DNA of 62,000 nt from Diphasiastrum complanatum (Eukaryota; Streptophyta; Lycopodiopsida; Lycopodiales; Lycopodiaceae). How positions within the stretch are numbered: the first letter of the stretch is position 1; each line of letters begins with the position of its first letter. Below the pieces are notes generated by a model that saw only the letters and a list, made by a program, of their open reading frames with translations, ran no database searches and was not told where the DNA came from. The stretch is from contig CM055097.1 of the NCBI GenBank assembly GCA_029204225.1, positions 5,713,653 to 5,775,652 of the forward strand, given 5' to 3'. Positions 1 through 11,429 of this stretch are shown piece by piece. Both the position numbers and the translations under genes were made by a program.

Positions 1-881
1 GTTGACAACAACAGTAGATCCAGGATCTCACAAATATTGTTTAATAAAGATTTTTTAAAACTTGAACTCCTATTTGCGCTCCCTACCATTTCATGGATGA
101 CTCAAAAAACGTATGTAAACCTTAACTTTTATTATTGCTCCATTTGCACAAATGTAGCTGACAATTCTATCACTACACCAATTGACATAGCATTTGTAGT
201 TAGCTTTGCTTTTCTTTTTTCGAGGGGAGTCTTGAACTTTGGATGGAAAGCTAGCCAACTTAGAGTTGCCAATGGTGTTGGGTGGTTCCACTCATATAAT
301 ATAATTTCATGTCTTGGCGAGCAAGCATTGTACATGTCTCATTCAATGGAGTGCTCAACGAAGTGTAAATGTTTGTTTTCAAAATGGCATGGGAGGTGAT
401 TGGTGGGAGAGGCATCTGGATTGGTACCAATGATGGTGGAGAAGAGTGTCAAATGATTACTTTTACTTGTGGAAAAATGTTAAATTGTAATTGAAAGCAT
501 TGGAAATGCCATGTGTTTTGAGGCAATGTTGGCATAAACTAGTCATGCGATAAGAAGACTTCCACCTGGAGGCTACTTTTCCTATCGGTTGTCTCGATAT
601 TTTTTGCACATCATCTCAACCTTGCTCTTGCATTGTAAGTATGTTTCGTAATATAAAACTTTTGTACAATCTAGCCTGCTAATTGACAACCCAATATCAG
701 ATTTCTGCTCTTAAAACAATCTTTGTTTATAGCTATCCATTTTTACTCTTAAAGTTCGGCAGGATAGTCAGCTGCCTGGTAGGCCATAGCTACAAACTGT
801 CATTAGATTCAAGGAAAGCTTGTGTTTCCGGCATGGATAAAATTTGCTTGACACGCACATTTTAGTAACTATTGCACAAAT
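1..881. other. Intergenic DNA upstream of the PPR gene
   Basis: No convincing gene is seen. The open frames here are short (up to about 120 codons), overlap one another on both strands and show no family motif. The stretch is moderately AT-rich and ends at a short duplicate of the PPR 5' coding region. Confidence 0.6.
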
Positions 882-922
882 TGTAGGGAAATATGTTCGT
901 GAGCTACAGATGTGTGGCAGGA
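882..922 (+). repeat. Partial duplicate of the PPR 5' coding segment
   Basis: About 40 bases here closely match 1231-1271 inside the PPR reading frame. Both translate as VGKYVRELQ followed by a Cys-Gly pair, and both follow a TGTAG that resembles a 3' splice site. The upstream copy runs into a stop after about 20 codons. It may be a local tandem duplication or an alternative acceptor/exon. Confidence 0.6.
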
Positions 923-1105
923 TCAATTCATTGGGGTTTTAGGGTTTTTTTGCAACTGAAATATACATTTGTTGGTGTACGTATCTTGGAAATGGTAGTC
1001 ACAGAAACCCTATTGTTTGTTTGGTTGTAATGGTAGTCCTATTTATTGGGTATCTATCACTTCACGTTGAAGAGCGGGCAGCTGATCTGCTGAAGAGCAT
1101 CCATT

Positions 1106-3265
1106 ATGCTCTATAATTCACTTGTTGGCTCCCCATGGCTTAGAATATCAAGCTTCATCTGGTTGGGAGGAGGGTGCCATACAGCATTCCAGGTTTTAGC
1201 TTGTGTGAAGTATCAACATACCCAGATAAATGTAGGAAAGTATGTCCGTGAGCTGCAGATTTGCGGCAAGCTGAAAGCGTACTCAAAGGGCAAAAAGATC
1301 CATTCCGATCTTGTCAAATCTGGCCTAGAATCAAACAAGTATGTGGCCAGCACACTTGTGAGCATGTATGCCAAGTGCGGAAGCTTGGCTGATGCGCGGC
1401 AAGTCTTCGATCGGATGCACGAGCGTGACCTTGTTGCATGGAATGCGATCATTGGAGCATATGCCAAACAGAGGCAAGGCCGGGAAGCTTTAGTGCTATG
1501 CAGGCAGCTGAAAAAGGAAGCCCTAAAGCTTGATACAGTGACATTTGTTAGCATGCTTAATGCATGTGCAGGCCTTGCCACTTTAGAGGAGGGGAAATCA
1601 ATTCATGCTGAAGCTGTTGAAGCAGGGTATGAATTAGATGTCTATGTCGGGACTGCACTTATTGACATGTATGCGAAATGTGGGGAGGTGCTGAGAGCAC
1701 GTAATGTTTTTGACAGAATGCTGAAAAAAAATGTGGTCTCTTGGAATGCAATGATTTCAGGGTATGCCAAGCAAGGAAGTGGAAATGAGGTTTTAAGGCT
1801 GTGTCAGCAAATGAAGGAGCAGGGTTTTAGGCCAGATGGAGTGACATTTGTCTGTATGCTGAATGCATGTGCCACCTTAGAAGACATTAAACATGGAAAG
1901 CAAGTTCATGAAGAAGCTATGCAATTTGGGCTTGCATCGGATGTGTTTGTAGGGACGGCCCTTGTTGATATGTATGCAAAATGTGGAAGCTTGTTTCAGG
2001 CTCGGCAAATATTTGATGAACTACCAAAGAAAAATGTGATCACCTGGAATGCAATGATTGCAGGTTATGGACAGGTTGAATATAGTGAGGAGGTTTTAAA
2101 CCTTTGGAAGAAAATGAAGGGGCAAGGTATAAGGCCAAGTGGGGTGACCTTTGTCTACATGCTAAATGCATGTGCCAGCCTGGGACTTGTAAATCAGGGG
2201 AGGAAGTTTCATCATGAAGCAATGGAAGCTGGATTTGTTTCCAATGTTTTTGTGGGTGCTGCCCTAATTGACATGTATTCAAAGCAAGGCAGCTTGCAGC
2301 TTGCACACCAAGTATTTGACAGGATGCCTCGACGAGATGTGGTTGTTTGGAACTCCTTGATTGCAGGCTATGCCAAGCATGAGAATGCTAGTGAGGCCTT
2401 ACGACTCTTCGAAGAAATGAAACTGCAAGGCTTAACCCCCAATGCAGTGACCTATGTGTTCATGCTCAATGCCTGTGCTTCTCTAGAAAATGTTGAGCAG
2501 GGTAAGCAAATTCACTTGGACCTTATTGAAGCAGGATTTGAAAAAGATGTTTTTGTGGGTTCGGCTCTTGTGGACATGTATGCAAAGTGTGGCAGTCTAC
2601 AAAATTCACGCCATGTTTTTGATGGATTGCTTATTAAGAATGTTGTTTCATGGAATGCAATGATTGCTGCTCATGCAAAGTATGGAGAAGCCGATGAAGT
2701 GCTGAAACTATGGCACCAAATGAAGCATGACCATGTCCAACCAACTGGTTTGACCTTTGTTTCTGTTCTCAATTCCTGTGCCAGTTTAGCAGCACTGGAA
2801 CAAGGCAAGGAGGTCTATATTGACATCCTCGAATCCAGTACAGAGGTGGACATCTTTGTGGAGGTTGCGCTGATCAATATGTTCTCCAAGTGTGGGAGTC
2901 TGGATCTTGCATGGACAACATTTAGCTGTATGTCTCAAAGAGATGTAGTATCATGGAATGCAATAATCTCAGGATGCTCCAAGTATGGAAACATTATTCA
3001 GGCTTTTCAACTCTTCAGGCAAATGCAGCAGGAAGGTTTGCAACCAGATGAGGTTACTTGCCTCATTGTTCTTTCAGTATGCAGCCATTTGGGCCTGTTG
3101 GATGAAGGCTGCCACCTCTTTTACTCCATGAGTAGAGATCATACAGTTGTTGTGAGCCTGGAGCATTACAACTGCATGGTTGATCTATTCAGCAGAGCTG
3201 GTTGTTTGGACATAGCAGATGATTTTGTTGGCGAATGTAAAAAACGAATGAAGCTGCAGAATTAA
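1106..3265 (+). CDS. PLS-class pentatricopeptide repeat protein lacking E/DYW
   Basis: The 719-residue intronless frame encodes six P-L-S repeat cycles with a period of about 101 residues. P motifs (VVSWNAMI-type) start near residues 109, 210, 311, 412, 513 and 613. L motifs carry the VTFVxMLNACA signature and S motifs carry FVGTALVDMYAKCGSL. Proteins of this class bind organellar RNA base by base and usually guide C-to-U editing in mitochondria or plastids. The chain ends about 35 residues after the last full P-L pair, inside an S2-like motif (HYNCMVDLFSRAG), so the E1, E2 and DYW deaminase modules are absent. It could therefore need a DYW partner in trans, or be a truncated gene. The start is uncertain: residues 1-40 do not look like PPR sequence, and the TGTAG before residue 43 could be a splice acceptor from an upstream exon. 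No organelle-targeting peptide is obvious. Confidence 0.93.
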   Translation: MLYNSLVGSPWLRISSFIWLGGGCHTAFQVLACVKYQHTQINVGKYVRELQICGKLKAYSKGKKIHSDLVKSGLESNKYVASTLVSMYAKCGSLADARQVFDRMHERDLVAWNAIIGAYAKQRQGREALVLCRQLKKEALKLDTVTFVSMLNACAGLATLEEGKSIHAEAVEAGYELDVYVGTALIDMYAKCGEVLRARNVFDRMLKKNVVSWNAMISGYAKQGSGNEVLRLCQQMKEQGFRPDGVTFVCMLNACATLEDIKHGKQVHEEAMQFGLASDVFVGTALVDMYAKCGSLFQARQIFDELPKKNVITWNAMIAGYGQVEYSEEVLNLWKKMKGQGIRPSGVTFVYMLNACASLGLVNQGRKFHHEAMEAGFVSNVFVGAALIDMYSKQGSLQLAHQVFDRMPRRDVVVWNSLIAGYAKHENASEALRLFEEMKLQGLTPNAVTYVFMLNACASLENVEQGKQIHLDLIEAGFEKDVFVGSALVDMYAKCGSLQNSRHVFDGLLIKNVVSWNAMIAAHAKYGEADEVLKLWHQMKHDHVQPTGLTFVSVLNSCASLAALEQGKEVYIDILESSTEVDIFVEVALINMFSKCGSLDLAWTTFSCMSQRDVVSWNAIISGCSKYGNIIQAFQLFRQMQQEGLQPDEVTCLIVLSVCSHLGLLDEGCHLFYSMSRDHTVVVSLEHYNCMVDLFSRAGCLDIADDFVGECKKRMKLQN

Positions 3266-5190
3266 TAGTCATTAATCAATCAAACGGTTCGACAAACTCA
3301 GCTGGATCCAATTTTGGCGTGAAATGATTTCTTCAAAGCTTCATTGAGAAAAACTGGTGCATGAACCAAAACAAGTTGTAATTCTCCTGTGATTCGATAA
3401 AAATTTGTACATAAGTTGCAGCCAAAAAAGCACGTGGTTTATGAGCAGCCTAGAAAGTGCCTTAGCACTAATTGCGAGCAGGAGGACATAAGCCAGATAT
3501 GTTGAAAGAAGCTGTTGCCCATAATGTACTATGGAATGGGCAGGGTAATCAAATACGAACAATTGAAAAGGATGCAAATTTGATGCTTACAGCTATATAG
3601 GACGCAAACTTGTGGTTGTGCTTACTATTCTCTTTTCCTTTGACTACTTAAATTGATGATTTTCAGTATGGGTTTGAGCTGAGCTGCAAGTAGAGCACTT
3701 CTAATCTAGGGTCTAGTGATAATGAGCCTAACTTTTACTTCTTTCAGCTACTTTCATTATTCTTTAGCATTAGCTCCAGATTTGAGAAGGCTTTTAAGAA
3801 ATTGGGTGGCACGAGAAGTGCTCATGGTCTAGGCTTTTCCAAGCCTGGCCTTGTGGGCCAGAGTGTTTTCTGTTGGAGCAGAAATTGGCTGAGTGTACTG
3901 TGGTCCACATCAGGAAAGTGCCCAACTGAAAGAAGTTTTTGTGTACTTTTTGCATGCACAATCCAATAAATAGTAGGTCGCACTTATGTAGGGAGCACAT
4001 GTGCCCCAATTCGATGGGTTTTCAATATGTTGTTGCTAATGCTACATATCTATTTCTAGCAGGGTTCGGGATTGAGTTTCTGACCATACTCTTGGCTAAA
4101 AATTCACCTACCAATTGACTTCTATCAAAGGTAGGTTTCTGTTATAAACCATTACTATTTCAAACTCAACTCATTGTGTATTGAGGATTGCTTTATTGTC
4201 TATAAGGGTATGGGACTCCATATCATTGAAAATAGCATAATAAGATCATTACCTACTCAAGAATACTATGTTGTCCATGTTTCTTACAATTGAAACATGA
4301 TGTTAGGGCAAATAAAATGAAAAACGATGTGGTTTTGGACTATAGTTATAAGGTTTGCCGGGTTTCCTTTTGAAACCATTACTTTAAGGTCTATTATTGT
4401 ATTAACCTATACTAAAAAGTGGTCTATGACTAATAACTTTGAAACTCTCACTTAGTTCTTACTAAACGTTCTTAGGGTTTTTGACCTAATACAACTCTTT
4501 ACGAATGCGATGTCTTAGCAATTGCAGTTATGCTTTAAAACTATAAAAACCATTTTCAAACTAGCATAACGAGAATTATATTCTACATTGGATAAAATTA
4601 TAGTGATTGGGTTATATGCAGCGTTTGAACTTTAAGAAAGAACCATACACATGCTCGTCCTCACTTGTAGTGACAATCGTTAGATCTATTTGATGATCCA
4701 TTGTTTAGGAAGAATAGAAGTGATCTTACCAAACAATTAGAAATAAAAAGCGGATGCAGATGGCCAACAATTATTCAAAACATACTCATCTTTAGAGGCC
4801 ATCAAGGTTAAGAAGCCAGCTGGATTTTTTCTATTCGACCAATGGCATGCTTTGAAGCATTGGTCTGGTTTTTAACTCCAAAGCATGTTTCATTACTAGC
4901 TACTTTTATGCAATTACGTCCTCTATCAATTATATATAAACTATATAAAATTAAAGAATGTAGGTATATAATATATAGAATATGTAAGGTACAAGCTATA
5001 TACATAAGTTATGTACCATATGTAACATAACACAACTTATAATACCATATGTTTGACATATTTTATAGTCGTTATTACAGGTTTACATATGTATAAAATA
5101 CTTATATAATACATCTTATTCTATACCTATGTAAAATACCTTGAAATACAAAATAGATATACCTTATATCTAATAATCTACTAATGCCAT
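3266..5190. other. Intergenic DNA, strongly AT-rich at its right end
   Basis: No gene is supported. The last 270 bases or so (about 4915-5185) are very AT-rich with many TATATA and TACATA strings. Short frames on both strands show no family motif. The region immediately after the PPR stop does not encode a missing E/DYW domain in any frame I read. Confidence 0.55.
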
Positions 5191-5429
5191 AATGATTGCT
5201 TTCACGATCCGTTACGAACTTACATGCAAGGCGTGTTACGGCTATTTAATGGGAATGTGTAGAGAATGTGTAACGTGTGTTACGGCCATTGAAGATGCAT
5301 TCAATTGGGAATGTTGTGACAGAGTAGCCTCTAGAAGTGCTACTTTTCATGCTTTTGTGAGGGCCTTTGAAAGTACGCATGGAAGCACACTTAGGATTTT
5401 TTTGAAGGTTGTTTGCTCGAAGACAATAT

Positions 5430-6790
5430 TTTGAAGATGATCTGCTTGAAGACAATTTTCTTGCCTGAGGACAATTTGTTTACTTGGAGATGACTTGCTG
5501 CTTGAAGAGGAATTGAATACTTGTTGCTTGAAGATGATTGGTTGGGGATCTTAACTCGGCCAGCACACATTTGAACTTACTCAGTCAGCGAAAATAATGA
5601 CCTCGAAGCTTCGACTACAGTAGCGAGCAACGGAGAGCATTGTAGCGAACAGTGAGTGAACCCTCCCCATCAACGCTGACTAGCAAGAAATCACTACAAG
5701 GTATCAAATCAGCATACCTTCCTGGATTGATCGCTGGCTATCAATCCGGGAATGCTTTTCTTTTCACAAAAATAATTTCGCTTTTTGCTTGAAGACGGTG
5801 AGAGATCATAACTCAATCTGTGCATATCTTGACCTACTGAGCTTGCACAAATATAGATATCCAAGTATCGAAAGCAGTATCGAATCAGGGTTAAGCATTG
5901 TAGTGCATTATTGTGGTCTGAACAGTGATCGAACATTCTCCATTCCCACTGAGTCGCTAGAAATCACTACGAGGTATCAAATCAGCATACCTTCATCAAT
6001 CCAGGAATGCTTTTTTTTTTTCACAAAAATAATTTCGCTTTTTGCTTGAAGACGATGAGAGATCAGAACTCGATCTGTGAACATCTTGACCTACTGAGCT
6101 TGCGCAAATACAGACATCCAAGTATCGAAAGTAGTATTGAAATCAGGATGCAGCATTGTAGCGCATTATCGTGGTCTGAACAGTGATCAAACATTCTCCA
6201 TTCCCACTGAGTTGCTAGAAATCACTACGAGGTATCAAATAATCATACCTTCCTGGATTGATCACTGGCTATCAATCCGGGAATGTTTTTTTTTTCACAA
6301 AAATAATTTCGCTTTTTGCTTGAAGACGATTAGAGATCATAATCGGGTCTGCGCACATCTTGACCTACTGGGCTTGCACAAATACAGACCTCCAAGTATC
6401 GACAGCAGTATCGATTAGGGTGAAGCATTGTGGCGCATTATCGTGCTTGAAGAGGAATTGAAGACGATTTGTGCTTGAACTTTTTGCTACAAGACTTTTT
6501 GCTTGAGATCTAGTTTCAGGCTACGCACATTTCGACCTACTCAGCCAGCATAAATCAAACATATCTACTTCAAGCTGCAAGAAGACCTCGAAATATCGAC
6601 CACAATAGCAGCCAGTGTGGAGAATTGTTGCCTGTTATTGTGGTCCGAACAGTAATTGAACATTCCTTCATCAACGCCGATTAGCAAGAGATTAGTACCA
6701 AGTAAAAACTCAGCATACCTTCCTGGATTGATCACTGGCTATCAATCAGAGACTGCTTTTTTTTTTGTGAAAATGATAATTTCAAGTATA
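5430..6790. repeat. Complex tandem array, about 260-bp units
   Basis: A composite unit recurs. It contains ATCACTAC-AGGTATCAAATCAGCATACC, then CTGGATTGAT...ATCAATCC, then a T-run with CACAAAAATAATTTCGC, then TTGCTTGAAGACG, then a block around ATCTTGACCTACTGAGC. Comparable points lie near 5688, 5961, 6219 and (diverged) 6688, giving spacings of 273, 258 and about 470 bases. Weaker fragments based on CTTGAAGA extend left to about 5430. Short open frames here are by-products of the repeat. Confidence 0.8.
5724..5747. repeat. Hairpin inside the array unit
   Basis: GGATTGAT and ATCAATCC form an 8-bp stem around an 8-base loop (CGCTGGCT). The same hairpin recurs at 6255-6278 and, with one stem mismatch, at 6725-6748. 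The second unit (near 5991) has lost the left arm and loop, keeping only the right arm. Confidence 0.75.
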
Positions 6791-7164
6791 TGCTTTAGGG
6801 TTTATAGATCATGAATAAGAAAGACAAGCTAAGATTGATAGCCGACGATCAGCCCTGGCTACCTTCTTGAAACCCATGATATCCTATGCAAACTTTGGCT
6901 TTTTATCAGCTCAGCCATGCTAATTTGCTCGTGTCTAAAATGTAGGAATTCGAGTGTTGTAGGCTTGGCTTCAAGAATGTTATTTTCTTGGTTTTCTATT
7001 AGGGGAGCCTCTACGACCATATATACTCATCTTCAAAAACTTATAAAGTAGAGCATATGCTACTATTTAGATTGTACATATATGGATGTGATCTCATATG
7101 ATGATGCATGTTGTGTCCTTTCTTTTTTGTGATTATGGTGAGTGTGCAGGAATAGTATATACTC

Positions 7165-9307
7165 ATGGCACCAAGGCTAAGGGAAAACTGGGGATCGACT
7201 GACCACAATGCTTCTACTCAATCTACAAATCTCAATGTGTAGGAATCGGTTCCGGCAAGTGAGGTAGGTGGCTAGTGCATAACATGTAACCCATATGACA
7301 GTATTAACTTTCTATGCTATTTAAGTTGCTCTTTGCTATTTAACTTTTTGTAATATTGTGAATTTTAAGTGATTGTGGAAGAGCTGCACAAACGTTGGTA
7401 GAAAAGCTGGCACAAGTGCCATTTTTTGAGGTTGCAAATGAGACAGAAACATCAGAAATGGTTGCGGTGACTGAACCTAAGTTGGAAGAAACAAATGATG
7501 CAAAGCGAAAAGGAGGGAAGAGATTCGGAGACGAGATAGGAAAGTTAGGCTTTGTCTTTCCATTTGGATATGCTTTCTGTTACATTATCTCGTTTCAGGA
7601 TTTTGCGTGCATCTCGGCCTTTGATTCCATTGTGTCAAATTTTGCCACATAAGGCCATTCAAACTGTGGGTAGGCAGCGACTGAAAATGAAAGATGTATT
7701 AAAGTGGGATGGTTACATCATGGAGAAGGGTGATTTTGTGCTATCCATGACCACATCTACAGGGCATACCGTTCTAGTGAAAGACCATGGAAAGAAACAG
7801 TGGGATGCCATTTGGGAGAAAATGAGCTCAGAATTTGACCAGTCACTGTTAACCAACAATGATTGGAGTGATATGCATGGTCGAATGTTTGTTTGCTGGG
7901 ATGGATATCATAGGCTTTCAGCTTGGATATACATGAAGAATTTGAATCTGATATCAGTAAGCATGTTTGCGTTCATACTAGTTTCATTCAGCCAGACGCT
8001 CAGACAAGCATGACGCTATTGTCATCTATGAATCGTATTAACAGGTATATGAAACCTTCTAGCATTTAGGAGAGTTATATTATATTCTGACTACAAATGT
8101 AAGAGTTTTTCAGCTTTGAGATTCTACTTGTGTTTCGTTTGGGTAGGTTGAACAAAATTGGTGTGGTCAAGACTGAATTGGGAGATCAGCAGATATGGTC
8201 TTCCTTGACCTGCTGACCGGCTTTATGCCAAGTGGTTTTTTTGATGTCATTTCTACATGGAATTTGGTTGACAAAGCTATGCTAGATGCATAGTTGCAGT
8301 TTGCTTCTGCGATTGTTGGTGACAGTGATTTTTTCGTTTGTGTATTTGGGTTGCCTGAATTGCCTGGTTTCTTGAGAGCATGCAGAAGGTCTGCCCTGAA
8401 GAGTTGTCAGCATGCCATATTACATGGTGTTGATACGTTCGGAGTTACAGTCAGAGGGAATGAGATAATGGGATGTCGTCAAGTTTTCAGTTTGCAATGT
8501 ATTGATTAGATGTATTAGTTACATCTCAAGCTTAACTATGAATCGTGAAACTCTATGTGTTAGGTTCATATTTTGGCGGTGTATATTTTATGTTAGAATG
8601 ATTCAGATCCATTGCTGCCTAAGGATGCTTGTGACGATATAGCACCTCATATGTTTCGTAGTACCATAGACTATTGGATACACAATTACCCTGCAATGGA
8701 GCACATGAGAGACCGTGAAGAAAATAATCTTGTTTGTGGTGGTGTAGAAAAAAACCCCCATTTGCTTCATTTTTCGATCGAGATGTGTTGCAAACCAAGC
8801 GGTGTGGTAGTTGATCCGTTTTTGGGTTGTGGAGCGCTACAATATATGCATGTGGGACCACGAGTCGATATTGTATTGCTATGGACAATGATCAGCATGT
8901 GCTTGATTTAGCAATACATAGATACGGTGATCTCTTGCTATATTACTAAAATTTCCTTGAGGCATGCGTTTAAATGTGTCTATCCTTACACAGTTTACAT
9001 GGTGTTTGCAAAGTCATCTGGTTCTACCACATACAGAGCTTGTTGATGTTGAGGAGGAGGAGGATGACAGGACCAAGTGGGACCTGGATATCCTTGACAG
9101 TTAGTAAGTCTATTATGATTTGCACTTACAATTCATAATCAGTTTTGTGATCATTAAACGTGGCAAGCCCTTTACAAAAGTGAATTGCCCTCTTATGCAG
9201 AGAATATGGCCAAGAAGATGGCGGGAGACTCTGATATGCCTATGAGGAGCAGTGTTCCAAAGAAGTCTCGTTGTCTCTATGTTGATGATGAATGTGAGGT
9301 CGAATAG
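7165..9307 (+). pseudogene. Decayed ParB-like / N6-N4 DNA methyltransferase gene
   Basis: Several open segments on one strand read like one broken multi-exon gene. A ParB/Srx-like block (about 7599-7957) contains WDGYHRLSAW at 7900-7914, matching the DGxHR motif of ParB N domains. Next, 8195-8509 encodes VFLDLLTGF, where a DPPY-type motif IV would be expected, with one in-frame TAG. Then 8600-8911 encodes a segment ending GVVVDPFLGCGA (DPF at 8813), matching the AdoMet-binding DPFxGSGT motif of the PF01555 methyltransferase family. The order IV then I is that of beta-class enzymes. Acidic and basic tail segments follow to a TAG at 9305-9307. Possible introns include 7544-7598 (short) and one starting GTAAGC near 7958. 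The DPPY-site change, stops and frameshifts suggest it is inactive. ParB-methylase fusions are familiar from phages and bacteria; whether this is a captured gene or part of a mobile element cannot be told. Confidence 0.45.
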
Positions 9308-9503
9308 CATTGTGTACTTGGCATTTGGGACATGCACAATAGGATGAACACATCTCTTAAGCTTGAATTTGCTTTCATGGTTCAAGAGTATTTTTTGGAA
9401 GGCTACTTGAAAGAAACATTTAATTTTGTGTCAGGAACCAAATTTGCTTTAATAATATGCTTTGCGAGAGTTTTTCATTTTGCTCATTTATTGGATGCGG
9501 AGG

Positions 9504-9507
<4 letters not shown>

Positions 9508-9570
<63 letters not shown>
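9508..9570. repeat. (AG)n microsatellite
   Basis: About 31 uninterrupted AG units. The 106-codon frame across it is a repeat artefact. Confidence 0.97.
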
Positions 9571-9573
<3 letters not shown>

Positions 9574-10568
9574 GTTGTACTTGCCTCAACTATGCGATTT
9601 AGTTAGTCTTACAAAAAAGATATTTAAATGTTTAATTGATTGTTATTACTAGTATGTCCCAAAAATACTCTGTTTTAACGAAGTTATAATGTTTTTTAAA
9701 TGGTGTGAATTTCAATTTATTTGACTTTGAATATTATTCATTGATTTTGATTTATGGATATTGATATCTCATTCTCACTATTTAGTGCAAGTGAGAATAC
9801 GTTTGTGTATTTATAATTATCTATTATAATATTGATAGTTTATCCCTCTAATTGAGATCAATTCATTTCCTTATGAAACTTGGAATCCACTCTTTCAATA
9901 GACTACATGTAGGAGCAGTATTGGAAGTGCAGTTCTATAATGAACTAGAACACTTTGAGGATGAATACTAATTACCTATGATATAGATATGTTTTAATAT
10001 CAATCTTAAAGATCAATATGTAATATTTTTAATTATAACATGTGGCCAATTACTAATCATTGAGAACAATACAATCTAATCCCAATTACAAAAAGTAATC
10101 AATGTTGTTTTACCACGAGTACTGATTAGAGAAGAAGATGCACACCTTTAGTACATGTAACTTTCCATCTCAAGCAATGATTAAATATTTGACTATTTAC
10201 ACCAGAGACAATATTTTAAAGAATATATTTCCTTTGGAAGCCAATGATTATCCTACAATGTGTTATTTTTTGGCCACTCCATCTGACGTTGAGAGCATTA
10301 TCGATGGGTCAATTGATTATTCACTCTTCCGTATTTGCTAGCTTGTAACTATACTAAAAAACGCAGTCCATTGTAGCATCAGGGATCTAGCCAATCTTGC
10401 ATACATAAACCTCACAAACATATATAGGCAATGACACATAAAGACCATATGACCAAGGAGGACCAAGTCTGCACTGCAATGCACCACTTGACCCATATTT
10501 TTTTGTCTATGGTATATAAAGGGTAATTTTAACGTCGATGCAACAAATAAATAAATAAAACTCGCAAA
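9571..10568. other. AT-rich intergenic DNA
   Basis: Nothing convincing is present. A 67-codon frame at 10138-10341 has no recognisable motif. The final 20 bases or so before the copia relic resemble the sequence just left of 20358 (see findings). Confidence 0.5.
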
Positions 10569-11387
10569 CTACTTACTCGCAAATTGTCCAGACTCGTAGC
10601 CTTTGGTCAGGATTTCGTAGCCGACTGGATCTCCGTCAGCCATTGTTTTCGACTCGTCAAATCTGATGTCTTTGACAGACTTGATCTCAGGCATGTAGAT
10701 CTTGTAGTATGATGAGTGAACATCATATCCTACGAGGAATCCTTGTTCCACCTTTCTTTTCTGATCTGGAATGTCGGCATATGCGACGCATCCAAAAATG
10801 TGCACATGTGTCAGACTTGATTTGTTGCTCCACCAAACCTCGTGTGGCATGGTATGTGCAATACTAGATCTACCTGTCCTGTTCTGTAGGTAATTGGCTG
10901 CAGCTACTGCTTCAGTCCATAAAATTTTTGATGCCTTTGAATAGGCCATCATGGATCTCGCAACTTCCATGAGAGTCCAATTTCTCCTCTCTGCCACACC
11001 ATTGTGTTGTGGTGTGTAGGTTGCAGTCTTCAAGTGAAGTATGCCTTTGTTGGCACAATACTCTACAAAGCATTTGGAGACGTATTCTCCTCCTCTGTCC
11101 GTTCTCAGTTGCTTCACCTTCTTGTCAGTCCATTTCTCAGCCCAATTCATGAACTCTATGAATTTGTCCAGGGCCTCTGACTTGTTGTGGATAAAGTACA
11201 TGACTGCAAACTTGCTGAAGTCGTCAATAAAAGTGATGTAGTACTTTGAACCTCCCAAGGAGACCACATCAAACAGTCCACAGATGTCAGAGTGTACCAG
11301 TTCCAAGAGTTCTTTCATTCTGAAAGAGTCCTTGGTGAATGGTATACATGACATCTTGCCTTTGTTGCAGGCATCGCAGGACTTCAA
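10569..11387 (-). pseudogene. Copia integrase domain (element A)
   Basis: The 272-codon frame covers the end of the GAG-pre-integrase motif (CDACNKGKMS) and a complete integrase core. The catalytic triad is visible as the Asp of LVHSDICG, the Asp of LRTDRGGEY and the Glu of NGVAERRN. Downstream are the conserved WTEAVAAANYLQNR and HIFGCVAYA blocks. Integrase inserts cDNA into chromosomes. The core is open with no stop, but the frame runs out of the element at 10596, so the last dozen codons are unrelated. It is a 5' part of a pol polyprotein with no RT attached. Confidence 0.92.
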
Positions 11388-11429
11388 GCATGCTGCATCT
11401 TTGATATTGACTCCAGTGAATGCTCCACT

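Noticed and set aside
1213-2306. Minus-strand open frames of 122 and 88 codons under the PPR gene
   Set aside because: Antisense shadows of the repetitive PPR codon pattern, with no family motif.
9332-9652. 106-codon frame with a long Arg-Glu run, and similar ones at 15672-15857, 24029-24268 and 57252-57620
   Set aside because: They are translations of AG or CT microsatellites.
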